From Adenophora triphylla var. japonica (lineage: Eukaryota > Streptophyta > Magnoliopsida > Asterales > Campanulaceae), in NCBI GenBank assembly GCA_022495995.1, contig JAFEMH010000075.1:124001-188000 (forward strand): 64,000 bases of DNA. The letters run 5' to 3'. This document shows, piece after piece, positions 46,167 through 59,727 of the stretch (positions are counted from its first letter, which is position 1; every line of letters begins with the position of its first letter). The notes beneath the pieces were generated by a model. The model saw nothing but the letters and a program-made list of their open reading frames with translations, had not been told where the DNA came from and searched no databases. The position numbers and the translations under genes are program-made.

Positions 46167-47066
46167 GGCATAAAGCTATTAAGTGAATTGCTTTTGATTA
46201 TATTGTCGGGTGAATATCTGTTGTAAAGGACAATTTATTTAATTATAAGTGTAATGTCATTAATTCTCTTTTTTATTTAAGCTCCTGTTCTTCTTGTGTA
46301 CTCCCAAAATTGAATGGACAAGTTCTTGAAATTCTAGTTAATTATTTTTTTAAATAAGTCACAAAAACCTGTTGCTATAGTTTAAGATTTTTTTTCTTTC
46401 AAAATAACAAATGACTATTGACAATTGAAATTGTAATGTTATTAGTTCTCTTTATTTAAGCTATTAAGATTTTTTTTTTCTTTCAAAATAGCAATTTTTA
46501 AAACTCTGATTTTATCTCTGCAAATGCAGCTCCGAACAACGTTAATAAAACTTCACCAAACCAGCCTATTAATAGCTGCTCAAATAATAATTAAGCAGAA
46601 GTAGAATGAGATCTATTTCAAAACATCAGCAACGTCCATTTACACACTGAAGAGAGGTGGATTCCAAACAATCCAATCTCAATTGATAGGGAGAAAGAGG
46701 AGCATTAACCTCAGAATAAGTTGGCAAAAGCCGCAAAACAAAACAGCTCGAGTTCATGAGATACACTACAGCGTTAAGGAAAAAGAAACAGAAAGGAAAG
46801 GAAATCGAGCACTACACATTGGAAGTTAAAAGTTTATTCATCGTTAGGAAAATTACAATTGAGTTAGCAATTGCAATCTCGGGGGTAATCACAGTTCTTA
46901 AATCAAGTATTATTGCAGAACAAAGAGGAGCCTTCACCTAGAGCTGCCTTAGGTGCCAACAGATAAGCCAAGAAGAACTTGTGCACTTGAAATCCATAAA
47001 ACAAAAATGTCGCTTTCGGTGCTCGCTTTTATCCTTTGGCACGAAAGGGGTCCACATTGCACTCTG

Positions 47067-50000
47067 TCATTCGCCTTGTAGACAGTACAGTTGTCTGATG
47101 TTTCCTGAAGCTGAAATTTTTTAAAAAGAAATTAGTTCTCCATGTAACTTCTACAATCTAAACAAATATAAAAAAATACAAGTGAATGAATTGATAATAA
47201 TCATAAATTATACCAAAAATTAACAGAAGTATCTATAGTATTAGATATTGTTAATTCAATGATCTTAACCATTATCTTGTACTCCCTCCCATCCCAAAAT
47301 AAATGTCGGGTTTTTAGAAAATGAAATAGTAGTGCAAATTGACATTGGTACAAACCAGGAACAAATACGTACATCACCATTATTAAAATGTTTGACAAGT
47401 CATATACAACACTTATTTTATCAAAAAAGATTCACTATTCATTTTATTATCATAGAACTAATGTTTAGATAGTGAATAACAAGAATATTTATGCATCTTT
47501 GCCATTAAAGTATTATATAAAAAATACACATTTTCAGAGTGTCCCTCTAAGTGAAACTTGGACATTCATTTAGGGACGGCAGAGTAGTTCAAATGGCATC
47601 ATTTGAACCACAATTGTGTCATGGCATTTGTCTATAAACTGTGGAAAAACAAACGAAGTGCATGACTCAGTAATGTAAAAGCATTGGTTACCATATAGCC
47701 ATTCTTTGAAATAGACATGGAGTGCACACGACAGCTCCTTTTTCCTGATATCTTCAAGCTGTCTTTCTCTCAAAACTTGTTTCACATCTGCTAAATTCTT
47801 GTGCTGGAATTAATAAAAACAAGAATAAATTACTGTCAAAACACAACCCTACGGAGAGAAAAAACACTAATGTTAATGAACAAGAAACACAAATATCTTG
47901 CACTTACGTTTCTCTGCTGTGATTCCATATAGACATCTGGTAAAGGAAATGGATTATCTTTGGTAGAACCAGGTGATTCACCTTCAATCCAGTTCGGAAT
48001 CTGTGCAAGAACATCATTGTATCTACTCAACTCTGTCATAAAAATGTATCTAGCTAAAAGTAAAGCCATCAGAGCATGTAACTTTATATAATAGAAGACA
48101 AAAACATACCAAAAAGTTCGTAAACTGATCAGGATCTATATGAGTAGCAGACTCAGCTTGAACATCGGAAACACCCGCAGGATGAGATATTGAATCATGT
48201 GGATCAACCAAACCAAGCGCTACAGGTTCAGCCCATCTGTTGACACTAGCCTCAATACCAACTTGATTCATGTGCTCCTCCAGTTGCGGGTAAATGTATT
48301 ATATGGTGCAACCTGGAGGTACGTAAATGCCAAAAAGTTAATGATATACTATATTCCCTCAAGCTTGATCACATAACAAGGAAAATATAAATATATATAT
48401 AAACGATCAACAGAAGCTAAAAGGCAAGGCACAGATTTCTAGGACAACAAACACACATCTTAGAGCGTTTAATTTGTGGACCCGAGGCCACTCTAAACCT
48501 CTTCTTGGTAATAACTAGAATGAGAAAAGCATATGTAATGTGGAATTGCAAGACAATGTTTCAGCCTTCAAACGGAGGTAGAAATGTCCCCTGTAGCTAC
48601 TAAACACACTTGGCTAAAAGAATTTATCTCTAGAGCCAAAGGCTCAGAGATAGCCAAATCTGCTGTCGTCGCATAATTATGTAATGAAGTTGCGGCTGGA
48701 GCATAGAAAAAGAACATAAGCCAAAAGCAAGCGCACTAATGAACTAAACTACAAGTAGATATCAAGAAAAGACAGTCACTACATTATGTGTGCAAATATA
48801 TTTGTGTGCGACTGTGCAACACATTAAAGTCAATGAAAGGTTGAAATGATCCCAACAGAAAAAAAAAAAAAAAAAAAAAAAAACTTTGAAAGAGTATATA
48901 ATATACTCCGTAGCTCCGAATGATTTTTCACTGTGCAAAGTAAAGAAGTACTAGCAAACAGACCTGTAGCTTATGGTTATCACCAACAATGAGCGGTTGC
49001 TGATTTACCCCAAATAGAACACACACTCGCGACAATTAGCAATACAGATTCGTTTAGCAGCCAAAATCACATGAACTCTTTCACAGTGTTCAATTCTTAC
49101 AGTCTGAAAAAAGGTGCAATAACCGAAATCCACAATAATAAAACGGAATAGGTAAAGTCCAAATCACTGATATGAAAACATGTGAACCAAGATCGTTAGA
49201 TGTAAACTGTCTTACAGACAATCACACTGAAGCTACAAATTGTAAGTTATACATATTAGAAAATGCATGAACTGAACCCGTCAATCCAGAAATGGAAGGC
49301 TTGAAAATTAATGGCGCATAAGAAAGAGTCTCAAATAGCAAAAAGAATATCGCAGGCCTAGCAGTGAACTGTCTCTCTACAGTTAACCTAATTTTACAGT
49401 TTTCCCTGTTTCTTTACTGCGGATCATTAGTCAAGGTAGGATGAGCTAAAGGCATATCATGTTGCGTACGGGTGATTTATATGTGTATACTCTTAAATGC
49501 AAGACAACATGTGCGTGAGCGTGTAGGTATGCACATATATGTGTGTGTGCATGTACATAATGCTAAGTAAAGAAGATTATAGCAAAGATAGGGAAAAGGT
49601 ACAAAAAAACAAGCACGAAAGATGCATCGGAAAAAAATGCATGTACAAAGAAAAAGAAACAAAGTGATTTAAAAGCATATAACATATGCTGATGGTATGC
49701 AAAAGCATTTAGAAGTAAAACAAAATTAAAATAAGTCAGGTTTATTAGAAAATGCTCAAGACACTCATGAATAGAACTTTTCGAACAAACAGTCGAAGCC
49801 TTAACTGGCTCAAGAATTTATGGGCAAATAATGCTATTCAAGCTTACTCGACTGGAACTTTGAGCTCTTTGATTTGCATAACAGCCTTACTCAAGTTAAC
49901 TGTATTATTTGTAAAATACTTATTGGTTTAATAGGAACATATGCACATTATTCAGAAATCAAAATGACAAAGCATGAGACTTCTCAAAACCTTTCAAATA

Positions 50001-51443
50001 CCTTTGCCAACCGCCCCAAGCACTCTCGTAGCATCAGAGCATCCATACACAGTAGCATACCTCAAAGGTGCTAAAACGTAAATTACAGATTCATGGCAAT
50101 TTACAACCTGCAGACAGAATGCATATTTAAGTTACGATTCACATTAACATATTTAGAGAATGAAAATTACAGTAATGGTAAATCAGTACAAAATGACAGC
50201 AGTATCATATTTCAAAGTAAGTGTGCTATAACAAGCTATGAAGAAGCGCTTACAGTTAAAAGAGAACGAAAGTATTAAAAATTAATACTCGATGGGTGTG
50301 GGGTGTACACATAAAGAATCTGTTCTGTAACAAAGTGATTTATAACCAAGTTATTAGTGCCACAGCCAGCATAATAATTACCATAGCTAACCTCAAAAAA
50401 CTACATGCTGGGGTTAAAGGGTATGAACAATGGCACAAGAACTTAGGTATCTGAATTTTAGCAAGACACTTATTTGACAAATTATAGTCTGTTAGTCATA
50501 TGTTATCAAATGTTAATTTTCCTAGCTTAATAAATGCTTATGCTTCCCCTTCTATAATAGCTTGGGCTCTCAGATATGCAAATTTACTTGGTATGTCTGA
50601 CCACCCGAGAGGCACAAAATATGAGGGCAATGTTAGATAGATGTGCATGTTTCACCCAATTGATAGCTTAAGCTTTAACAAGTGACTAGAACACCTTAAT
50701 GTTATGTGCTACTTAATGCAAGCATGGGTTGCATACCAATTCCTTCAATAAACGCTGATCCCTTAAAATACATAAGCCCAAGAAAGTGCGAATATTCAAC
50801 AACAGATGTACACCACATGTGTCCAATATCCTGAAGGCCTTATCTAGAGTCCAAGCCGATTATAGCATGTAAGAAAATGGAACTAGTAATATACAACACA
50901 GAGAAAATCCAAATAGAGTGGATGAATAACCCTCGAGAACTATAGTCTAAGAAAATGTGATATTAACCATCAAGAACCATAGTATAAGAAGAGAATGAGA
51001 TACTAATAGTTTCTTGACTTTAACAAACCTGGTAAAAAACCAAAGCATGGCAAAACATACTGACCTTTACAAAAGAGCCTTTCAGTTCAGATGCTTGCTT
51101 TACATATGAAGATTTTGAAACTCCCTCAATAAAACTTGGACCCCTGGCACTGGTTGAGGTTTTTACTGAACTAGCACAGACACAGTCATCTGAACATCCT
51201 GATCAGAGGCACTGGTTGGGGGGTTTCTTTTGCAGTAACTCTTTCAGAAATATGTTCCAGTGCAGACGAAATGTTCTGTAGGAGCCATTCATGAACTTGT
51301 GCAGCAGAAACGGGGGCAGCGGGCATATCAGGATCAGAATTGGCAAAGAATGGAGCATTCTGGCATAAAGGAGTTTTCTCTGATCCTTTATCGCCAAAAT
51401 AGATTAGAAATCCAAGATGCTCAAACTTGTCTATCGTCAAAAC
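47067..51443 (-). pseudogene. TBCCD1-like, 5'-truncated, unit 2
   Basis: Same exon set as unit 1. The first exon reads correctly through PAAPVSAAQVHEWLLQNISS but shifts at a run of six C residues. The second exon has an extra T at its donor edge near 50004. The third lost one C (FYLG.. near 49003). The last exon (47110-47067) reads ASGNIRQLYCLQGE-stop, the form expected for the family. The fourth-exon single-base loss is shared with the other units. Confidence 0.85.
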
Positions 51444-52154
51444 CTGGCAAGACAAGAGCAGATCATATAGTGCAAATGCAATTCAATGTCTTCCCAGAAA
51501 ACAAAGGCAATGAAAAATAATATAAACCTAAGAGATTAGAAATCCAAGATGCTCAAACTTCTTTATCGTAAAAACTGGCAAGACAAGAGCAATCATATAG
51601 TGTAAATGCAATTTAATGTCTTCCGAAAAAACAAAAGTATTGAAAAAATGATATAAACCTACAAGATCAAAAGTTCATTCATACCAAGAAGGACCCAAAA
51701 TGATTGCCAACCAAAAAAGTCCAAAAGTCAAATTTCAATACCCAGCATAGAAGGTTTTGGGGTTTGACCTAATCCCTCTCTTTTCTTAAATCCTCTTAAT
51801 TTCTGACAACACCTCTTCTAAAGAAACATTCCAACTGAGTTTAAATGTAATAAAGCACCTTTATTTCCAATACATGTTCCTGCTACAGTTGTTGTACAAT
51901 TTTATAAAGGGAAACAAGTTCTAACTAAATCAAGTACCTAAAGAGTTGAATCTCGAAAAATATGGGCAATAATTTCTATAGGTCAATTCCATTTATCTTC
52001 CATACACCGTGATCCTAAAAGAAGTAAACCTCCATTGATGTAATACCCCACATGCAGATAGAAGGACTAATCATGGTGCTTTTTAGAAACCATAACATTC
52101 AAGCTTGTACGTACCCCTAGCATTGAAGTTTAGATTTTACAATATTACTACATA

Positions 52155-52418
52155 CTCCCTCCGTCCCACTACAAACTACATACTTTCCTCATATGGTGTC
52201 CCACTACAAACTACACACTTCCTAAAATGGAAATGTTTTATTATTTTTATATTAATGGGACTCACATGTCATACTCACAACAACAATTCAATTATTATTC
52301 GCTACCCCACTTTCTCTCTCCTACCTCACTTTTCATACTCACAACACCTACTCCACTAACATTTTCCTTAATTCCCGTGCAAATAGTAAGTGTGTAATTT
52401 GTAATGGGACAGAGGGAG
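52155..52418. mobile_element. Stowaway-type MITE (unit 2 copy)
   Basis: Same element as 44960-45223. Confidence 0.9.
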
Positions 52419-53143
52419 TATATTGTTCTGATAAACAATTTTTAGACTAATGTACTTATCCAACAAAAAATGGTTCCACCCTTGCATCTATGATTGCTAA
52501 AATGTTGCAAATGCAAACAGCATTAAGATATGTCCAAGACTGAGTCAATATAACTTGCACTCAATTTGTTTAACCAGAACTGATATAAGATTTACCTGTC
52601 ATATGAGCAAGAACAATGCACGTAAGACAGACAAACTGTTAAGATCCTCGACCAACTGATGGAGCACGTTAAAGAAACTCTCTTAAACTTGAGTCCTATT
52701 TCTCAAGCTAACCCGTTACCCAACCTGATCCCATACTTAGGAGGGTCCCACCCAGAGTCGTAACAATCCACCACGCTCCACATCCGTTGTACTCGTGGTC
52801 GGACACTCGTACTCAAGTCGTTTCAACACGAGTATGGCGGGGTGAACCAAAGAGTATCACAGAGAAAAACATTTCCCAGCAACCACCCAAAATTACAAAA
52901 CTGCAAATATCACCAGATTTACGAGACTAAGAGATTTTAAAACAAACTCCATCTCATTATATGATAACTTGATTGCTTGCCCTTAAACTTCAGCATATTA
53001 GCATACATCTTATACTTTTGAATTTGCTTTTCTTGATCCCTATATGTTTCGCATCACCCACCCACCTAAAGGCTATTGGTTCAATCCACTATTGATAGCA
53101 ACACATTGTTCATCTCAGCGGGATTGACTGCGGATATATAAAA

Positions 53144-53362
53144 ATGGTATTTCCTCATCCAACAGGAATTCACATTAAATTTGGTGGAAAGGTTAATATT
53201 GACAAAATTCACACACATCCACTCACATTTGTTAGAAATACTGAAAGCGAGAATGCTTCATGGTGTGGCCAATGTGGTGAAGATTGGAAGGGGCATCCTA
53301 TCCTGGAGTGTGCACCCTGTGGTTTCAAACTTTGCATTGACTGCGCATGGAGAAGAATTTGA
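53144..53362 (+). pseudogene. DC1 3' fragment with novel start, second copy, 72 aa
   Basis: Identical in translation to 45948-46166, at the unit 2/unit 3 junction. Confidence 0.6.
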
Positions 53363-54266
53363 GGCATAAAGCTATTAAGTGAATTGCTTTTGATTATATT
53401 GTCGGGTGAATATCTGTTGTAAAGGACAATTTATTTAATTATAAGTGTAATGTTATTAATTCTCTTTATTTATTTAAGCTCATGTTCTTCTTGTGTACTC
53501 CCAAAATTGAATGGACAAGTTATTGAAATTCTAGTTAATTATTTTTTAAATAAGTCACAAAAACCTGTTGCTATAGTTTAAGATTTTTTTCTTTCAAAAT
53601 AACAAATGACTATTGACAATTGAAATTGTAATGTTATTAGTTCTCTTTATTTAAGCTATTAAGATTTTTTTTTCTTTCAAAATAGCAATTTTTAAAACTA
53701 CGATTTTATCTCTGCAAATGCGGCTCGAACAACGTTAATAAAACTTCACCAAACCAGCCTATTAATAGCTGCTCAAATAATAATTAAGCGAAGTAGAATG
53801 AGATCTATTTCAAAACATCGGCAACGTCCATTTACACACCGAAGAGAGGTGGATTCCAAACAATCCAATCTCAATTGATAGGGAGAAAGAGGAGCATTAA
53901 CCTCAGAATAAGTTGGCAAAAGCCGCAAAACAAAACAGCTCGAGTTCATGAGATACACTACAGCGTTAAGGAAAAAGAAACAGAAAGGAAAGGAAATCGA
54001 GCACTACACATTGGAAGTTAAAAGTTTATTCATCGTTAGGAAAATTACAATTGAGTTAGCAATTGCAATCTCGGGGGTAATCACAGTTCTTAAATCAAGT
54101 ATTATTGCAGAACAAAGAGGAGCCTTCACCTAGAGCTGCCTTAGGTGCCAACAGATAAGCCAAGAAGAACTTGTGCAATCTGATACTTGAAATCCATAAA
54201 ACAAAAATGTCGCTTTTGGTGCTCGCTTTTAACCTTTGGCACGAAAGGGATCCACATTGCACTATG

Positions 54267-57200
54267 TTATTCACCTTGTAGACAATACAGTTGTCTGATG
54301 TTTCCTGAAGCTGAAATTTTTTAAAAATAAATTAGGTCTCCATGTAACTTCTACGGTCTAACCAAAAAAAAATAAAAAATACAAGTGAATGAATTGATAA
54401 TAATCATAAATTATACCAAAAATTAACAGAAGTATCTATAGTATTAGATATTGTTAATTCAATGATCTTAACCATTATCTTGTACTCCCTCCCATCCCAA
54501 AATAAATGTCGGGTTTTTAGAAAATGAAATAGTAGTGCAAATTGACATTGGTACAAACCAGGAACAAATACGTACATCACCATTATTAAAATGTTTGACA
54601 AGTCATATACAACACTTATTTTATCAAAAAAGATTCACTATTCATTTTATTATCATAGAACTAATGTTTAGATAGTGAATAACAAGAATATTTATGCATC
54701 TTTGCCATTAAAGTATTATATAAAAAATACACATTTTCAGAGTGTCCCTCTAAGTGAAACTTGGACATTCATTTAGGGACGGCAGAGTAGTTCAAATGGC
54801 ATCATTTGAACCACAATTGTGTCATGGCATTTGTCTATAAACTGTGGAAAAACAAACGAAGTGCATGACTCAGTAATGTAAAAGCATTGGTTACCATATA
54901 GCCATTCTTTGAAATAGACATGGAGTGCACACGACAGCTCCTTTCCTGATATCTTCAAGCTGTCTTTCTCTCAAAACTTGTTTCACATCTGCTAAATTCT
55001 TGTGCTGGAATTAATAAAAACAAGAATAAATTACTGTCAAAACACAACCCTACGGAGAGAAAAAACACTAATGTTAATGAACAAGAAACACAAATATCTT
55101 GCACTTACGTTTCTCTGCTGTGATTCCATATAGACATCTGGTAAAGGAAATGGATTATCTTTGGTAGAACCAGGTGATTCACCTTCAATCCAGTTCGGAA
55201 TCTGTGCAAGAACATCATAGTATCTACTCAATTCTGTCATAAAAATGTATCTAGCTAAAAGTAAACCCATCAGAGCATGTAACTTTATATAATAGAAGAC
55301 AAAAACATACCAAAAAGTTCGTAAACTGATCAGGATCTATACGAGTAGCAGACTCAGCTTGAACATCGGAAACACCAGCAGGATGAGATATTGAATCATG
55401 TGGATCAACCAAACCAAGCACAACAGGTTCAGCCCATTTGCTGACACTAGCCTCAATACCAACTTGATTCATATGCTCCTCCAGTTGCGGGTAAATGTAT
55501 TATATGGTGCAACCTGGAGGTACGTAAATGCCAAAAAGTTAATGATATACTATATTCCCTCAAGCTTGATCACATAACAAGGAAAATATAAATATATATA
55601 TAAACGATCAACAGAAGCTAAAAGGCAAGGCACAGATTTCTAGGACAACAAACACACATCTTAGAGCGTTTAATTTGTGGACCTGAGGCCACTCTAAACC
55701 TCTTCTTGGTAATAACTAGAATGAGAAAAGCATATGTAATGTGGAATTGCAAGACAATGTTTCAGCCTTCAAACGGAGGTAGAAATGTCCCCCTGTAGCT
55801 ACTAAACACACTTGGCTAAAAGAATTTATCTCTAGAGCCAAAGGCTCAGAGATAGCCAAATCTGCTGTCGTCGCATAATTATGTAATGAAGTTGCGGCTG
55901 GAGCATAGAAAAAGAACATAAGCCAAAAGCAAGCGCACTAATGAACTAAACTACAAGTAGATATCAAGAAAAGACAGTCACTACATTATGTGTGCAAATA
56001 TATTTGTGTGCGACTGTGCAACACATTAAAGTCAATGAAAGGTTGAAATGATCCCAACAGAAAAAAAAAAAACACTTTGAAAGAGTATATAATATACTCC
56101 GTAGCTCCGAATGATTTTTCACTGTGCAAAGTAAAGAAGTACTAGCAAACAGACCTGTAGCTTATGGTTATCACCAACAATGAGCGGTTGCTGATTTACC
56201 CCCAAATAGAACACACACTCGCGACAATTAGCAATACAGATTCGTTTAGCAGCCAAAATCACATGAACTCTTTCACAGTGTTCAATTCTTACAGTCTGAA
56301 AAAAGGTGCAATAACCGAAATCCACAATAATAAAACGGAATAGGTAAAGTCCAAATCACTGATATGAAAACATGTGAACCAAGATCGTTAGATGTAAACT
56401 GTCTTACAGACAATCACACTGAAGCTACAAATTGTAAGTTATACATATTAGAAAATGCATGAACTGAACCCGTCAATCCAGAAATGGAAGGCTTGAAAAT
56501 TAATGGCGCATAAGAAAGAGTCTCAAATAGCAAAAAGAATATCGCAGGCCTAGCAGTGAACTGTCTCTCTACAGTTAACCTAATTTTACAGTTTTCCCTG
56601 TTTCTTTACTGCGGATCATTAGTCAAGGTAGGATGAGCTAAAGGCATATCATGTTGCGTACGGGTGATTTATATGTGTATACTCTTAAATGCAAGACAAC
56701 ATGTGCGTGAGCGTGTAGGTATGCACATATATGTGTGTGTGCATGTACATAATGCTAAGTAAAGAAGATTATAGCAAAGATAGGGAAAAGGTACAAAAAA
56801 ACAAGCACGAAAGATGCATCGGAAAAAAATGCATGTACAAAGAAAAAGAAACAAAGTGATTTAAAAGCATATAACATATGCTGATGGTATGCAAAAGCAT
56901 TTAGAAGTAAAACAAAATTAAAATAAGTCAGGTTTATTAGAAAATGCTCAAGACACTCATGAATAGAACTTTTCGAACAAACAGTCGAAGCCTTAACTGG
57001 CTCAAGAATTTATGGGCAAATAATGCTATTCAAGCTTACTCGACTGGAACTTTGAGCTCTTTGATTTGCATAACAGCCTTACTCAAGTTAACTGTATTAT
57101 TTGTAAAATACTTATTGGTTTAATAGGAACATATGCACATTATTCAGAAATCAAAATGACAAAGCATGAGACTTCTCAAAACCTTTCAAATACCTTGCCA

Positions 57201-58633
57201 ACCGCCCCAAGCACTCTCGTAGCATCAGAGCATCCATACACAGTAGCATACCTCAAAGGTGCTAAAACGTAAATTACAGATTCATGGCAATTTACAACCT
57301 GCAGACAGAATGCATATTTAAGTTACGATTCACATTAACATATTTAGAGAATGAAAATTACAGTAATGGTAAATCAGTACAAAATGACAGCAGTATCATA
57401 TTTCAAAGTAAGTGTGCTATAACAAGCTATGAAGAAGCGCTTACAGTTAAAAGAGAACGAAAGTATTAAAAATTAATACTCGATGGGTGTGGGGTGTACA
57501 CATAAAGAATCTGTTCTGTAACAAAGTGATTTATAACCAAGTTATTAGTGCCACAGCCAGCATAATAATTACCATAGCTAACCTCAAAAAACTACATGCT
57601 GGGGTTAAAGGGTATGAACAATGGCACAAGAACTTAGGTATCTGAATTTTAGCAAGACACTTATTTGACAAATTATAGTCTGTTAGTCATATGTTATCAA
57701 ATGTTAATTTTCCTAGCTTAATAAATGCTTATGCTTCCCTTCTATAATAGCTTGGGCTCTCAGATATGCAAATTTACTTGGTATGTCTGACCACCCGAGA
57801 GGCACAAAATATGAGGGCAATGTTAGATAGATGTGCATGTTTCACCCAATTGATAGCTTAAGCTTTAACAAGTGACTAGAACACCTTAATGTTATGTGCT
57901 ACTTAATGCAAGCATGGGTTGCATACCAATTCCTTCAATAAACGCTGATCCCTTAAAATACATAAGCCCAAGAAAGTGCGAATATTCAACAACAGATGTA
58001 CACCACATGTGTCCAATATCCTGAAAGGCCTTATCTAGAGTCCAAGCCGATTATAGCATGTAAGAAAATGGAACTAGTAATATACAACACAGAGAAAATC
58101 CAAATAGAGTGGATGAATAACCCTCGAGAACTATAGTCTAAGAAAATGTGATATTAACCATCAAGAACCATAGTATAAGAAGAGAATGAGATACTAATAG
58201 TTTCTTGACTTTAACAAACCTGGTAAAAAACCAAAGCATGGCAAAACATACTGACCTTTACAAAAGAGCCTTTCAGTTCAGATGCTTGCTTTACATATGA
58301 AGATTTTGAAACTCCCTCAATAAAACTTGGACCCCTGGCACTGGTTGAGGTTTTTACTGAACTAGCACAGACACAGTCATCTGAACATCCTGATCAGAGG
58401 CACTGGTTGGGGGTTTCTTTTGCAGTAACTCTTTCAGAAATATGTTCCAGTGCAGACGAAATGTTCTGTAGGAGCCATTCATGAACTTGTGCAGCAGAAA
58501 CGGGGGCAGCGGGCATATCAGGATCAGAATTGGCAAAGAATGGAGCATTCTGGCATAAAGGAGTTTTCTCTGATCCTTTATCGCCAAAATAGATTAGAAA
58601 TCCAAGATGCTCAAACTTGTCTATCGTCAAAAC
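54267..58633 (-). pseudogene. TBCCD1-like, 5'-truncated, unit 3
   Basis: Same exon set. The first exon is in frame through VSAAQVHEWLLQ and then shifts. The sixth exon has lost two T residues near 54943, breaking RKKELS. The last exon (54310-54267) reads ASGNIRQLYCLQGE with a TAA stop instead of TGA. The shared fourth-exon frameshift is present. Confidence 0.85.
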
Positions 58634-59345
58634 CTGGCAAGACAAGAGCAGATCATATAGTGCAAATGCAATTCAATGTCTTCCCAGAAAACAAAGGCAA
58701 TGAAAAATAATATAAACCTAAGAGATTAGAAATCCAAGATGCTCAAACTTCTTTATCGTAAAAACTGGCAAGACAAGAGCAATCATATAGTGTAAATGCA
58801 ATTTAATGTCTTCCGAAAAAACAAAAGTATTGAAAAAATGATATAAACCTACAAGATCAAAAGTTCATTCATACCAAGAAGGACCCAAAATGATTGCCAA
58901 CCAAAAAAGTCCAAAAGTCAAATTTCAATACCCAGCATAGAAGGTTTTGGGGTTTGACCTAATCCCTCTCTTTTCTTAAATCCTCTTAATTTCTGACAAC
59001 ACCTCTTCTAAAGAAACATTCCAACTGAGTTTAAATGTAATAAAGCACCTTTATTTCCAATACATGTTCCTGCTACAGTTGTTGTACAATTTTATAAAGG
59101 GAAACAAGTTCTAACTAAATCAAGTACCTAAAGAGTTGAATCTCGAAAAATATGGGCAATAATTTCTATAGGTCAATTCCATTTATCTTCCATACACCGT
59201 GATCCTAAACAGAAGTAAACCTCCATTGATGTAATACCCCACATGCAGATAGAAGGACTAATCATGGTGCTTTTTAGAAACCATAACATTCAAGCTTGTA
59301 CGTACCCCTAGCATTGAAGTTTAGATTTTACAATATTACTACATA

Positions 59346-59609
59346 CTCCCTCCGTCCCACTACAAACTACATACTTTCCTCATATGGTGTCCCACTACAA
59401 ACTACACACTTCCTAAAATGGAAATGTTTTATTATTTTTATATTAATGGGACTCACATGTCATACTCACAACAACAATTCAATTATTATTCGCTACCCCA
59501 CTTTCTCTCTCCTACCTCACTTTTCATACTCACAACACCTACTCCACTAACATTTTCCTTAATTCCCGTGCAAATAGTAAGTGTGTAATTTGTAATGGGA
59601 CAGAGGGAG
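59346..59609. mobile_element. Stowaway-type MITE (unit 3 copy)
   Basis: Same element as 44960-45223. Confidence 0.9.
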
Positions 59610-59727
59610 TATATTGTTCTGATAAACAATTTTTAGACTAATGTACTTATCCAACAAAAAATGGTTCCACCCTTGCATCTATGATTGCTAAAATGTTGCA
59701 AATGCAAACAGCATTAAGATATGTCCA

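Larger units (their letters stand above)
45981..53176. repeat. Tandem unit 2 of 3 (7196 bp)
   Basis: Nearly identical to unit 1 throughout, including the first kilobase, where unit 3 is more diverged. Confidence 0.95.
53177..59727. repeat. Tandem unit 3 of 3, interrupted at 59727 by an LTR element
   Basis: Same unit, with more differences in its first 1.2 kb than units 1 and 2 show between themselves. It stops at ATGTCCA, where the other units continue AGACTGAG, because an LTR element begins. The remainder should lie beyond the window. Confidence 0.9.
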
